In this document: in pieces, positions 8,806 to 17,706 of the stretch | Layout: every line of letters begins with the position of its first letter | Position numbering within the stretch: position 1 is the first letter of the stretch | NCBI GenBank assembly: GCA_022820675.1 | Contig: JAJEFC010000015.1 | Span: 1 to 64,000 of the forward strand | Reading direction: 5' to 3' | Length of the DNA stretch: 64,000 nt | DNA from: Vicinamibacteria bacterium | GTDB lineage: Bacteria; Acidobacteriota; Vicinamibacteria; Vicinamibacterales; UBA8438 | Made by a program: the position numbers and the translations under genes | The notes under the pieces: generated by a model | The model's input: only the letters and a program-made list of their open reading frames with translations | The model's database searches: none | What the model was told of the DNA's origin: nothing

Positions 8806-9435
8806 CTACCGGCTGACGTCGGTCCCCGCGCGGCGATTGATGGCCGCCCACATCTTGACCAGCGGCGTGATCGGCGCCAGCCGCACGGCGACTTCGCGCC
8901 GGCAGGCCACCGGGTTCGTCGTTCCCATGATGCGCGCCGTCCGGCGCCCCTGGGCCACCAGGACCGCGGTCTTCTCGCGCCGGTCGCGCTCGTACGCCCG
9001 CAACGCGTCGCCGACGTTCCCGTTCTCGCCGAGCGCCTTCCCGAGCGCCACCGCGTCGACCATCGCCTGCGCCGCCCCCTGGCCGGTGTGCGGCAGCACC
9101 GGGTGGGCCGCGTCCCCGAGCAGCGTGACGGCGCCCTTGCCCCAGAACGGCAGCGGGTCGCGATCGACGAGCTCGTCGACGCGCATGTCGGTGGTCCCCG
9201 AGGTCACGGCGCGGAACGTCTCATCGAACCGCGGCGACACGTGCCTCAGAATCGCCGCCGGATCGTCCCGCATGCCGACCGGCACCAACTCCTGCGCCAG
9301 CCCGAGCCCCCAATAGATGCCGGTGTCGCTCGCCCGGACCAGGAACGATTCCACCCCTCGCCCCATGTTGCGGAGAGCGATGGCAGCCGACAGGCCGCCG
9401 ATGCCGGCGCCGACGATGAGCGCCGTGCGCGTCAT
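8806..9435 (-). pseudogene. Internally deleted FAD-dependent monooxygenase
   Basis: Flavoprotein hydroxylase family (UbiH/salicylate-hydroxylase-like). The ATG at 9435 opens with the dinucleotide-binding motif GAGIGGLSAAIALR, and the second FAD motif GDAAHPVLPHTGQGAAQAM is present. Only 209 residues remain, against about 380-400 in the family. The sequence jumps from residue about 26 (NMGRGVESFLVR) straight into the substrate domain, so roughly half the protein, including the middle of the FAD domain, is gone although the frame is kept. It is unlikely to be active. A copy of its 3' end lies at 5573-5720. Confidence 0.75.
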
Positions 9436-9696
9436 CTCCCGGGTCCTTCGCGCGGTGACCCGGGTGCTGTTCCCCAACCGACATGCCGCCGGTTGCGGCG
9501 GCGGTGGTCAACGCGTCCGCAGGGACGCCGAGCAATCGCGTGGTCGCGGCCGTGGTGGTCACGGTCGTCGGCGGGCGACGCCGAGCATCGCGTGGTAGCA
9601 TGCTGTGATGTCCGATGCTGCCGGCCTTGCGCAGCATCCTGGCATCCCGCGAACCGGCAGTCGCGCCGGCACCAAGGGGAGGCTTGAGCGCCTGTC

Positions 9697-11034
9697 GTGA
9701 GTATCCCCGTGATTGCGCCGGCTACGCAAACCGGCCCCCTGAGCGCCCCGGAACGGAATCGTCTCAGGCCCGAAGACCGCGCCGGTCACGGCTGGTACCG
9801 CTTCGTCCTCTCCTTCCCGTCGCACCTCGTACGAGACTACCTCCGCGCGTTCAGGGTGGACTCGCAGCAGAGGGTGCTCGACCCGTTCTGCGGCACCGGA
9901 ACGACACTGGTCGAGTGCAAGAAGCTCGGCATCCCGAGCGTCGGGATCGAGCGCAACCCCATGGCCGGCTTCGCGAGCCGTACCAAGCTGGACTGGAGCG
10001 TCGATCCCGGCAGGCTCGTTTCCCACGCCAAGGAAATCGCCGGACTGGCGCTCGACCGGCTCCGCCGCGAGGGAATCGACGACTTCGGGCCGGCACCCCT
10101 GTTTCGGGCGGAACCCCCGCCAATCGCGGGCCTGCGCACGTTGCCGCCCGAGCGCCTGAGCCTGCTTCTGAAGAACTCGATCAGCCCGCTGCCGCTTCAC
10201 AAGACGCTGCTGCTGCTGGACGCTCTGGAGGAGCATCGCGACGACACGTTCCACGCTCTCGAGCGGCTCGCGCTCGCGTCCGCATTGGTCTCGGACATCG
10301 GCAACCTGCATTTCGGCCCGGAGGTCGGTGTCGGCCGCATTCGGGAGGACGCGGCGGTCGTCGGTCCGTGGCTGGATCGCGTCAGGGCGATGGCGGATGA
10401 CCTTGCCTCCTTGCGGAAACGGGCCGCCACCGAGGCCGCCGTCCACCTTGCGGACGCGCGCCGGCTCGAGGACTTCCTGGAGCCCTCGTCCGTCGATGCC
10501 GTCATCACGTCGCCGCCGTACCCCAACGAGAAGGACTACACGCGAACGACGCGGCTCGAGAGCGTGCTGCTCGGCTTCGTCCGGGACAAGCAGGATCTGC
10601 GCGGCTTGAAGCAGGGACTCGTTCGATCGAATACCCGAAGCGTGTACAAGGCCGACGCCGACGACGCCCTCGTCGCCGATCACGCGGGCATTCAGCGCAT
10701 CGCCCGGCTCATCGAAGAGCGACGCATCGAGCTGGGCAAGACCTCGGGTTTCGAGCGCCAGTATGCGCGAGTCACGAAGCTGTACTTCGGCGGCATGGTC
10801 CGGCATCTCGCCGGCCTCCGGAGCCGGCTGCGTCCCGGTGCGAGACTCGCCTACGTTGTCGGAGACCAGGCATCGTACCTGCGGGTCATGATCCGGACCG
10901 GCGAGATTCTCGGCGAGCTGGCCCGGTCACTCGGCTACGAGCTGACGGCCATCGACTTGTTCAGGACGCGGATCGCGACGGCCAGCCGGCAACAGCTTCG
11001 CGAAGAGGTCGTCCGACTCCGCTGGCCCGGTTGA
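9697..11034 (+). CDS. DNA methyltransferase of the N4-cytosine/N6-adenine class
   Basis: 445 residues from a GTG start. The S-adenosylmethionine motif I (LDPFCGTGTTLVECKKLG, residues about 61-78) comes before the catalytic motif IV (TSPPYPNEKDYTR, about residue 270), an order seen in gamma-type amino-methyltransferases. TSPPY points to exocyclic amino methylation. The long segment between the motifs may hold the target-recognition region. Its stop codon overlaps a possible TTG start of the next gene (TTGA), and an endonuclease-like gene follows, so this is the modification half of a type II restriction-modification pair. It appears intact, unlike its two neighbours. Confidence 0.85.
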   Translation: MSIPVIAPATQTGPLSAPERNRLRPEDRAGHGWYRFVLSFPSHLVRDYLRAFRVDSQQRVLDPFCGTGTTLVECKKLGIPSVGIERNPMAGFASRTKLDWSVDPGRLVSHAKEIAGLALDRLRREGIDDFGPAPLFRAEPPPIAGLRTLPPERLSLLLKNSISPLPLHKTLLLLDALEEHRDDTFHALERLALASALVSDIGNLHFGPEVGVGRIREDAAVVGPWLDRVRAMADDLASLRKRAATEAAVHLADARRLEDFLEPSSVDAVITSPPYPNEKDYTRTTRLESVLLGFVRDKQDLRGLKQGLVRSNTRSVYKADADDALVADHAGIQRIARLIEERRIELGKTSGFERQYARVTKLYFGGMVRHLAGLRSRLRPGARLAYVVGDQASYLRVMIRTGEILGELARSLGYELTAIDLFRTRIATASRQQLREEVVRLRWPG

Positions 11035-11054
11035 CCCCGACACGGCCGTTCCTC

Positions 11055-11845
11055 ATGTCCAAGCCGAACGTGTACGCCGCGATCATCGAGGAGATCTTCG
11101 AATCGAAGTTCAAGAAGGGGATGACCCGAGTCGATTTCGAGAGATCCGACATCACGGCAGCCGCCGATCGGCGAGGCGTTCCGCGCCCGAGCAACGTCGG
11201 TGACGTCGTCTACAGCGCACGGTATCGGGGGAGCATTCCGGAGTCCGTGCAGTCCACGGCCACCCGCGGCCGTGAGTGGATCATTCGCGGTACGGGACCG
11301 GGGCGGTACAGCTTCGTCCTGACCCGGCCGATTCGTCTGGCCCCAACGAGCAAATGGGAGCCACCAAGGTTCCCGACGCCACCCCGGGCGTCGTCGCGAT
11401 GCATGCGCTCAACGACGAGCAAGCCCTGCTGGCCGTAGTGCGGTACAATCGCCTCATCGACATCTTCACGGGGATCACGTGCTACTCGTTGCAGAATCAT
11501 CTCCGGACGGCCGTGCGTGGCATCGGGCAGGTCGAGACGGACGAACTGTACGTGGGAGTCGACACGAAGGGTTGCCAGTACGTCGTCCCGGTGCAGGCCA
11601 AAGGCGGGAGAGACGAGCTGAACATCGTGCAGATCGAGCAGGACATGGCGCTGTGCGAATCCAGGTTCCCCGATCTCGTCTGCCGCCCCGTCGCGGCGCA
11701 GTTCATGCAGGACGACGTGATTGCGCTTTTCGCGTTCGAGAAGATCGATGGCGATGTAAAGGTCCTCATGGAACGCCACTACAGATTGGTGGAACCCAGC
11801 GAACTCACGGCTGAAGACTTGGCCACGTACAAGAAACGTACATGA
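11055..11845 (+). pseudogene. Type II restriction endonuclease-like gene with one frameshift
   Basis: The first frame (from ATG 11055: MSKPNVYAAIIEEIFESKF) runs to RPIRLAP. The protein then clearly continues in another frame (NEQMGATKVPDATPGVVAMH) from about 11345 to the stop at 11845. Inserting one base in the CCCC run near 11342 joins the two halves into about 263 residues. The second half carries a PD-(D/E)xK-like core with a Gln variant: GVDTKGCQYVVPVQAKGG. It directly follows the methyltransferase and would be its cognate nuclease. The break is in a homopolymer, so a sequencing or assembly error is possible. Confidence 0.7.
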
Positions 11846-11898
11846 ACCGACCGCCTTGGTGTCGGTCTCCGCTGCTGGCTGCCAGCCGTCGGCACCTG

Positions 11899-13252
11899 TC
11901 AATCACTGAGGCCAAGGGCGTCCAAGGTGGCTTCAGGATCCACCCGGACTCCTCTGGGTCGACTACGCCCGAGGACAAGCGATCGGCGGTCGCCAAGAGA
12001 CTCGGTGAGGAAAGCTCTGAGCTGTGAGGATGATGTCCCACGCGTCCCGATCCAACCGTCGCGTACAAGGTCTGCAAAGAGCGTGTTCGTCAGGTGCCTG
12101 GCCACGTTTTTGGGAGAAATTATCCGACCGTCCCGAGGACCGCTGAACGTCGAGTCTGCCAGTGCTGCCTCGACAAAAAGCCGTGGCAAATACATTCCAG
12201 GTAACAACTCGCTCGATAGTGGCTCGACTTGCATTCGCCGACACAGTTTGAAATAGAACCCATCTCCGCATAGCCGGTAACTGCTGTGTCCATGTTTGAT
12301 GTGCCAGTCATCGGGTTCGTCAGTGCGGAACCGGTCCATTTTCTTCAGAGCTTCATCAAATGCTGGATCCACGCGGTAGATCCCATCTTTCGTCCGGAAA
12401 TCACCTTCCAAGAGCTTGTATTGGACGAGTGTCCAGGCATCAAATGCATCGTTGAGATAGATCAGGTCAACGCCGAGCTCCTCTTCAATGCTGTGACGGT
12501 TCACGTTGAAGACCTCAAGCGTACGGTTCCCCATATCGAACACCGCGCCAGCTACGGTGAACTGAACTTGGCGCGCGCCAGTGAATGAAGTGGTGTCCCT
12601 TGCGATCAACTGGTCCTCTATTGTCCGTACTGTTGGCAGTCCATCAAGGAAGGATTTCAACCTGTCGGTAGCACGAGGAGGGTCCCACGCTTCCAGTACG
12701 CGGTTTCGCAGACGTCTTGATCTGTCGAACATGTCCAGGATGAGACCAGATGAGACCCGTGGCATCGCGTTGCTGGTTCACGATCTCGACGCCGGCTCGG
12801 GTCGTTGGCTCTCGGCTCCTATCTCGTAGACTCTCGAGTCGGTCAAGGGCGTCACGGGACGCGGGGTCAAATTCACGGAGGGCGTCCTTCAGAGCCTGCC
12901 AACTGGCCGGTGGTACTCGGCCACCCATGCCTGAGCGGGCGCGGACAATATGTTGTCGAATAGCAGAGTCTATTCGCTTCTCTATTTCGATAAGTGGTAC
13001 CTTCGTACGAGTGATGTTCGTGAACTCGACATGTACTTTGCCGGTAGCAACCCGACGTGTGCTGCGGGCGAGGGACCAATGGGTGATGATGTCCCTTTCG
13101 AATAGGAGCCCACAGACTTCCCGCTCCTTGAGCGGCCAGTCAGCGCTACTCAAGGCGTCGGAGAAGCCGTTCTCTATCCCCCGAACGTTGCGCAGAAGGT
13201 CGGTACGTTGCTCTTCGTCGAACTGGATCAGGAAACCGTGGATGTCGGGCAT
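11899..13252 (-). pseudogene. Nuclease-like defence-associated gene broken by a 10-bp duplication
   Basis: The gene starts at ATG 13252 (MPDIHGFLIQFDEEQRTDLL). The frame is lost at about 12750 and the protein resumes in another frame (ILDMFDRSRRLRNRVLEAW) to the stop at 11899. Removing one copy of the tandem 10-mer at 12739-12758 restores a single frame of 447 residues exactly. The C-terminal half contains GVDLIYLNDAFDAWTLVQYK, resembling the D...(E/Q)xK core of PD-(D/E)xK nucleases. I do not recognise the family. It converges on the restriction-modification pair with only 53 bp between stops and is AT-richer than its neighbours, suggesting it arrived with them. Confidence 0.65.
12739..12758. 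repeat. 10-bp tandem duplication causing a frameshift
   Basis: GATGAGACCA followed directly by GATGAGACCC inside the nuclease-like gene. Deleting one unit joins the two halves of the reading frame, so the duplication is the evident cause of the break. Confidence 0.85.
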
Positions 13253-13347
13253 TGCAGTATAGAGTCGCCGTCAGATCCAGCCGCGCTTCACTCTGCCCAT
13301 TATGAACGGGAGTTGAGCGTCCGTGCTGAGAACGTTGCGCGCGTTGT

Positions 13348-15111
13348 TCAGTCGGCTGGGGGCAAGGCGAACACGAACAAATTGTTCCCCGCGCTCGGCC
13401 GCAGTTCCGGCGTTAGCCCGAGGAACCCCGAGGCGGTGCCGGCGGAGCCGGTTCCGACCGCCACGTACTGGCGCCCGTCCACCGCGTAGCTGATGGGGAA
13501 GCTCGTGACGGCGGAGCCGAGGTTGATCTCCCAGAGGATCTCGCCCGTCTCCTGGTCGAAGGCCCGGAAGCGCCCGTTCACGTCCCCGCCGAACACCAGT
13601 CCGCCGCCGGTCGCGACGAGGGACATGGTGGCGGAGCGCTGCGAGTGGAGCCAGCGGGTCTCTCCCGTCTCGGCCGAGATGGCCTGCACGGTGCCGACCT
13701 GGTCCATGCCCGGCGCGATCTGGTTGCGGACGGCCAGGGCGTAGTGGCTGCCGGCGTCGGTCGACGCGAGCATCCGGGCGCAGACGTTGCGCAACGGCAT
13801 GTACATGGTGTTGGTGAGGGGGCTGTAGGCGCCCGCCTCCCAGTCCTTGCCGCCGAACCAGCTCGGGCACGCCAGCACTTCCTGGCCCTCGGCGGTGAAG
13901 ACGATCTCGCCGTTGGGGGTGACCGCCCCGGTGGCGCCGTCGATGTCGGTGATGACGTTCTGGGGCACGGTCGGCGTGGCCCAGAGGAACTCGCCGGTCT
14001 CGCGGTCGAGGGTGTAGACGACGCCGGTCTTGCCGGGGATGCCGGTCACCACCCGCCGGGTCTCGCCGGCCGTGAGGCCCGGGTTGATCCAGCTCACCGC
14101 CGCGGGGTCGGGGGCCACGGCGGTGTCGACCAGCAGCCGCTCGAAGGGGTGGTCGAGGTCCCAGTGGTCGTTCTGGTGCTGGTAGTACCAGACGATCTCG
14201 CCGGTGTCGGCGTCGAGGGCGAGCGTGGAGTTGTGGTACAGGTGCGTGTTCTCGATGCCGCCCCGCAGGAACTTCGGCGCCGGCGACGTGACGGACGTGC
14301 CGACGAAGACGAGGTTCAGGTCGAGGTCTACGCTGGGGGCCGTCCACGACCCCACGTGCACGCGGTCCTCGTAGGGCACGTCGCCCCACGTCTCGTCGCC
14401 GGGCTCGCCGGGGGCGGGCACGAGGCGCCGCCGCCACAGCTCGTCGCCGGTCTCGGCGTCGTGGGCCGCGATGATGCACGCCTCGGGCCCCGCCCACGGG
14501 CGGCAGCTCCGGCCCGAGAACGCCTTGCCGCCGGCGACGATGGGGCCGGACGAGTGCCGGGCGGGGTTCACGGTGTAGTCGAGGATCTCGGTCTCCCAGA
14601 CCAGCTCGCCGGTGCGGGCGTCGACGGCGTAGATGTAGTCGTCGTTGCTGGTGTCGATGATGCGGGTGCCGTGGATGGCGATGTTGCGGTTCACGCTGAC
14701 GAGGCCCCGGATGTAGTCGTCGATGTCGTCGGGCAGGTCGCGGCGGTACTCCCAGCGCAGGTCGCCGGTGACCGCGTCGATGGCCTGGATGACGTCGTTC
14801 GGGTTGGGCATGTAGAGGACGCCGCCGTAGGCGATGGGCGTGCCCTGCTGGCTGCCGGGGGCGAGGGCGCGGGTCCATACCATGCGCAGGTCGCCGACGT
14901 TCTCGCGGTCGATCTGGTCGAGGGGGCTGTACCCCCAGCCGTCGAGGGTGCGGCGCCACATGAGCCAGTCGCCGTCGGCCGGGTCCGCGAGCATGGCGTC
15001 GGTGACGGGAACGAAGTCGTCGCCGGTCTGGGCGGTGGGGTGCGAGACGAAGGCCGTCGCGATGATGGCCGCCGCCGACAGCCAACGGGCAGTAGTGCGC
15101 AATGGGTGCAT
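13348..15111 (-). CDS. Exported PQQ-dependent dehydrogenase (beta-propeller quinoprotein)
   Basis: 587 residues; the ATG at 15111 is preceded by GGAGT. The N-terminal signal ends near FVSHPTAQ. The mature protein is a chain of propeller blades of the alcohol/glucose dehydrogenase type, with repeated tryptophan-docking-like motifs (DAVTGDLRWEYR, DARTGELVWETE, DAETGDELWRRR, DADTGEIVWYYQ, ETGEILWEI). The opening GWGYSPLDQIDRENVGDLRM is typical of the family. It should oxidise an alcohol or sugar in the periplasm using PQQ. No heme motif and no PQQ synthesis genes are present. A distant relative is at 57973. Confidence 0.88.
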   Translation of the reverse strand: MHPLRTTARWLSAAAIIATAFVSHPTAQTGDDFVPVTDAMLADPADGDWLMWRRTLDGWGYSPLDQIDRENVGDLRMVWTRALAPGSQQGTPIAYGGVLYMPNPNDVIQAIDAVTGDLRWEYRRDLPDDIDDYIRGLVSVNRNIAIHGTRIIDTSNDDYIYAVDARTGELVWETEILDYTVNPARHSSGPIVAGGKAFSGRSCRPWAGPEACIIAAHDAETGDELWRRRLVPAPGEPGDETWGDVPYEDRVHVGSWTAPSVDLDLNLVFVGTSVTSPAPKFLRGGIENTHLYHNSTLALDADTGEIVWYYQHQNDHWDLDHPFERLLVDTAVAPDPAAVSWINPGLTAGETRRVVTGIPGKTGVVYTLDRETGEFLWATPTVPQNVITDIDGATGAVTPNGEIVFTAEGQEVLACPSWFGGKDWEAGAYSPLTNTMYMPLRNVCARMLASTDAGSHYALAVRNQIAPGMDQVGTVQAISAETGETRWLHSQRSATMSLVATGGGLVFGGDVNGRFRAFDQETGEILWEINLGSAVTSFPISYAVDGRQYVAVGTGSAGTASGFLGLTPELRPSAGNNLFVFALPPAD

Positions 15112-15308
15112 GGTTCTGACTCCCGTCCGTGATTCCAGGCCAATCTGCACTGACGGTCCCATTCTACCCGCGCGGCGCTTCGCGACAGGGGCGCCCCTGC
15201 CCGCGGTCGTGCTGCCGGCTGTGCTACGCTGGTGACAGGTGAGGGCGAGGCGGTGGATGAACGGCCTCCCAACAGAGTCGTTCGGCGGCGACGCCGGGAA
15301 AATCGGGC

Positions 15309-15662
15309 ATGAACATGAACATCAGGTGGCCGTCTGCCGACGCCATGTGGATTATCGGCGCGCTGATCGCGGTCACGGTGCTGATCGACGGCCACTTCGA
15401 CGAGGTGGACCGGCGCTTCGACGAGGTGAACACCCGCATCGACGACGTGAACCAGCGCATCGACGACGTGAACGCCTCCCTGAACGCCCGCATCGACGAC
15501 GTGAACGCCACTCTGACCGCCCGCATCGGTGACTTGAACGCCCGCATCGACGACGTGAACGCCCGCATCGACGGCGTGAACGCCCGCATCGACGTCATCG
15601 CCGCCGACCAGCGCGCCCTGCGGCAGGCGGTCCTCGATCACCAGCACGTGCCCGGCGGCTAG
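15309..15662 (+). CDS. Membrane-anchored heptad-repeat coiled-coil protein
   Basis: 117 residues. A hydrophobic segment (MWIIGALIAVTVLI, residues 13-26) is followed by about 75 residues of nearly perfect heptads of the type RIDDVNA/RFDEVNT, which must form a long parallel coiled coil. The short tail (AADQRALRQAVLDHQHVPGG) is not repetitive. The DNA of the repeat is itself tandem (CGCATCGACGACGTGAACGC units), so length variation by slippage is likely. No enzyme domain is present; a structural or tethering role is inferred. It lies divergently from the PQQ dehydrogenase and converges on the ABC exporter. Confidence 0.75.
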   Translation: MNMNIRWPSADAMWIIGALIAVTVLIDGHFDEVDRRFDEVNTRIDDVNQRIDDVNASLNARIDDVNATLTARIGDLNARIDDVNARIDGVNARIDVIAADQRALRQAVLDHQHVPGG

Positions 15663-15689
15663 CGGGCTGGCGGGTCGGCGCGACTACCT

Positions 15690-16736
15690 TCACTGCCACC
15701 GGAAGACGCGGAGCGCGACCACGAACGACACCGCGCCCCAGCCGGCGAGGATGCCGAGCTCGGCCCCGATGCCGGCCAGCCCGTCGCCGTTCAGCATCAC
15801 GCCGCGCAGGGCGTCGATCATCGCGGTGAGCGGCAGCACGCGGATGAAGGGCTGGGCCGCCTCCGGGAAGTTCGTCACCGCGAAGAACACCCCGCTGCAG
15901 ACCCACATCGGGACCATCACCACGTTCATGATGCCGGAGACGCCCTCGATGGTGCGGGCCCGGCACGCCGTCAGGAGCCCGAGGCCCCCGAAGGCGAGGG
16001 CGCCGATGAGGGCCACCGCGACCAGGGTCGCGAAGCTCCCCTCGTTGCCGACGCCGAAGACCCAGGCCGCGAACCCGAGGAGCGCGGTCATCTCGAGGGC
16101 CAGGAACGCGAGCCGCGACATGACCAGCGACGCCAGGAAGTGCGACCGGCGCATGGGGGTGGCGATCATCCGCTTCAGCAGCTTGCGCGACCGCGCCACC
16201 ACGATGCCGAACCCGAGCCCCCACATGCCCGAGCCCATGATGTTCATGCCGAGCAGGCCCGGCACCAGCCAGTCGATGTAGCGGCTGCCGGGGGTCGCCA
16301 CCTCCTCGGTCCGCGCCGCCCCCGCCGGGCCATGGTCGGTCTCCCCGGTCAGCGCCCGGTCGACGAGCAGGCGGGTGAGGCGGCTCTCGGGGCGGACCGG
16401 GTCGTAGCGGTAGGTGGGCGGCGATCCGGGCACCACCACGAGGTGCGCGCGGCCGTCCCGAAGCAGGGCCAGCTCGTCCCCCTCGGGGGCGGCGAACCCC
16501 TCGAGGTCGCCGCCCCGGGCCAGCGCGGCGAGGACCGGCGCCGCGCCCGGCGCGTCCCTGACCGCCACCGGCATCGGCTCCTCCCCGCGGGTCTGGAAAG
16601 CGATGCCGAGGGCGAGGGCCATCAGGATGGGGAAGACGAAGATCCAGAACACCATCTCCGGCTCGCGGATGGTCAGCTTGAACCGCGCGAGGGTGAGCGC
16701 GGCCAGGGGATGCCGCATGAAGCTGCCGTCAGACAT
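15690..16736 (-). CDS. ABC-2 type exporter permease
   Basis: 348 residues with the ABC-2 layout: one N-terminal membrane helix (MVFWIFVFPILMALALGIAF), a periplasmic domain of about 130 residues, then five more helices including LVPGLLGMNIMGSGMWGLGF and MNVVMVPMWVCSGVFF. Its start codon overlaps the stop of the upstream ATPase gene by 8 bp (16729-16736), so the two are translationally coupled and form one transporter. The substrate (drug, lipid or polysaccharide) cannot be read. Confidence 0.88.
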   Translation of the reverse strand: MSDGSFMRHPLAALTLARFKLTIREPEMVFWIFVFPILMALALGIAFQTRGEEPMPVAVRDAPGAAPVLAALARGGDLEGFAAPEGDELALLRDGRAHLVVVPGSPPTYRYDPVRPESRLTRLLVDRALTGETDHGPAGAARTEEVATPGSRYIDWLVPGLLGMNIMGSGMWGLGFGIVVARSRKLLKRMIATPMRRSHFLASLVMSRLAFLALEMTALLGFAAWVFGVGNEGSFATLVAVALIGALAFGGLGLLTACRARTIEGVSGIMNVVMVPMWVCSGVFFAVTNFPEAAQPFIRVLPLTAMIDALRGVMLNGDGLAGIGAELGILAGWGAVSFVVALRVFRWQ

Positions 16737-17691
16737 CGCGCAGGTGCCTTCCCGTCAGCGAGACGAACACGTCCTCCAGGGTCGCGGGGTGGCTCGTGAC
16801 CGAGTCGAGCGTGACGCCGCCCTCCTCGGCGAAGTGCAACAGGGCCGGCAGCGCTTCCTGCAGGTCGTCGGCGCCGAGCTGCCACCGGTCGCCGTCGCGG
16901 CCGGCCCCCCGCACGCCGCGCAGCCCCGCCAGCCGCGTGGCGAGCTCGTCGGCGTCCGGCCCGGCGTCCTGCCCGGGCGTCAGGTCGAACTCGATGACGT
17001 GGGCCGCCCCCAGCGAGGCGATGAGCTGGCGCGGCGTTCCCTCGGCGATGATGCGGCCCCCGTCGACGATGGCCACGCGGTCGCACAGCGTCTGCGCCTC
17101 GTCCATGTAGTGGGTGGTCAGCAGGATGCTGCCGTCCGCCGCCCGGAACCGCTGCAGCACCGACCAGAGCTGCCGCCGCGACTGCGGGTCGAGCCCCGTC
17201 GTCGGCTCGTCGAGGAACAGCAGCTCGGGGTCGCCGACGAGCGCGCACCCCACCGCCAGCCGCTGCCGCTGCCCGCCCGAGAGATGGACGACCCAGGTGC
17301 CCGCCTTCGATTCGAGGCCGACCGTCTCCAGCACGTCGGCGACCGGCCGCCCCTCCCGGTAGAACGAGCCGAACAGCCCGAGGGTCTCGGCCACCGTCAG
17401 CCTCTCGTCGAACTGCGTCTCCTGCAGGTGGATGCCGAGCCGCTGCCGCAGCGCGTCGTCGTCCGCGCCCCAGCGCGACCCCAGCACCTCGACCGCGCCT
17501 GCGTCCGGCGCCAGCAGGCCTTCCAGGATCTCGATGGTGGTGGTCTTGCCGGCCCCGTTGGGCCCGAGCAGGCCGAAGCACTCGCCGCGATGCACCGTGA
17601 GATCGAGCCCGTCGACCGCCGTCAGGTCGCCGTAGCGCTTGACGAGACCCGTGCAGTTGAGCGCCAGACCGTCGGCCGCCGTCGAAGACAT
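16729..17691 (-). CDS. ABC transporter ATP-binding protein
   Basis: 320 residues with all ABC ATPase motifs: Walker A GPNGAGKT, signature LSGGQ, Walker B LLFLDEPTTGLDP, and the switch His in LLTTHYMDEA. The C-terminal 100 residues are the extension usual in ABC-2 exporters of the DrrA/CcmA kind. It is the first gene of a two-gene operon with the permease. A 15-bp gap separates it from the large barrel protein gene upstream on the same strand, so all three may be co-transcribed. Confidence 0.92.
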   Translation of the reverse strand: MSSTAADGLALNCTGLVKRYGDLTAVDGLDLTVHRGECFGLLGPNGAGKTTTIEILEGLLAPDAGAVEVLGSRWGADDDALRQRLGIHLQETQFDERLTVAETLGLFGSFYREGRPVADVLETVGLESKAGTWVVHLSGGQRQRLAVGCALVGDPELLFLDEPTTGLDPQSRRQLWSVLQRFRAADGSILLTTHYMDEAQTLCDRVAIVDGGRIIAEGTPRQLIASLGAAHVIEFDLTPGQDAGPDADELATRLAGLRGVRGAGRDGDRWQLGADDLQEALPALLHFAEEGGVTLDSVTSHPATLEDVFVSLTGRHLRDV

Positions 17692-17706
17692 CTGGCTCGG
17701 GACCGC

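Noticed and set aside
13645-15132. A plus-strand open frame of about 495 codons
   Set aside because: Antisense shadow of the PQQ dehydrogenase at 13348-15111, which has clear propeller motifs and a signal peptide.
15430-15600. Regular 21-bp repeats resembling a short CRISPR array
   Set aside because: The units are in frame and encode heptads of a coiled coil; there are no unique spacers and no cas genes.
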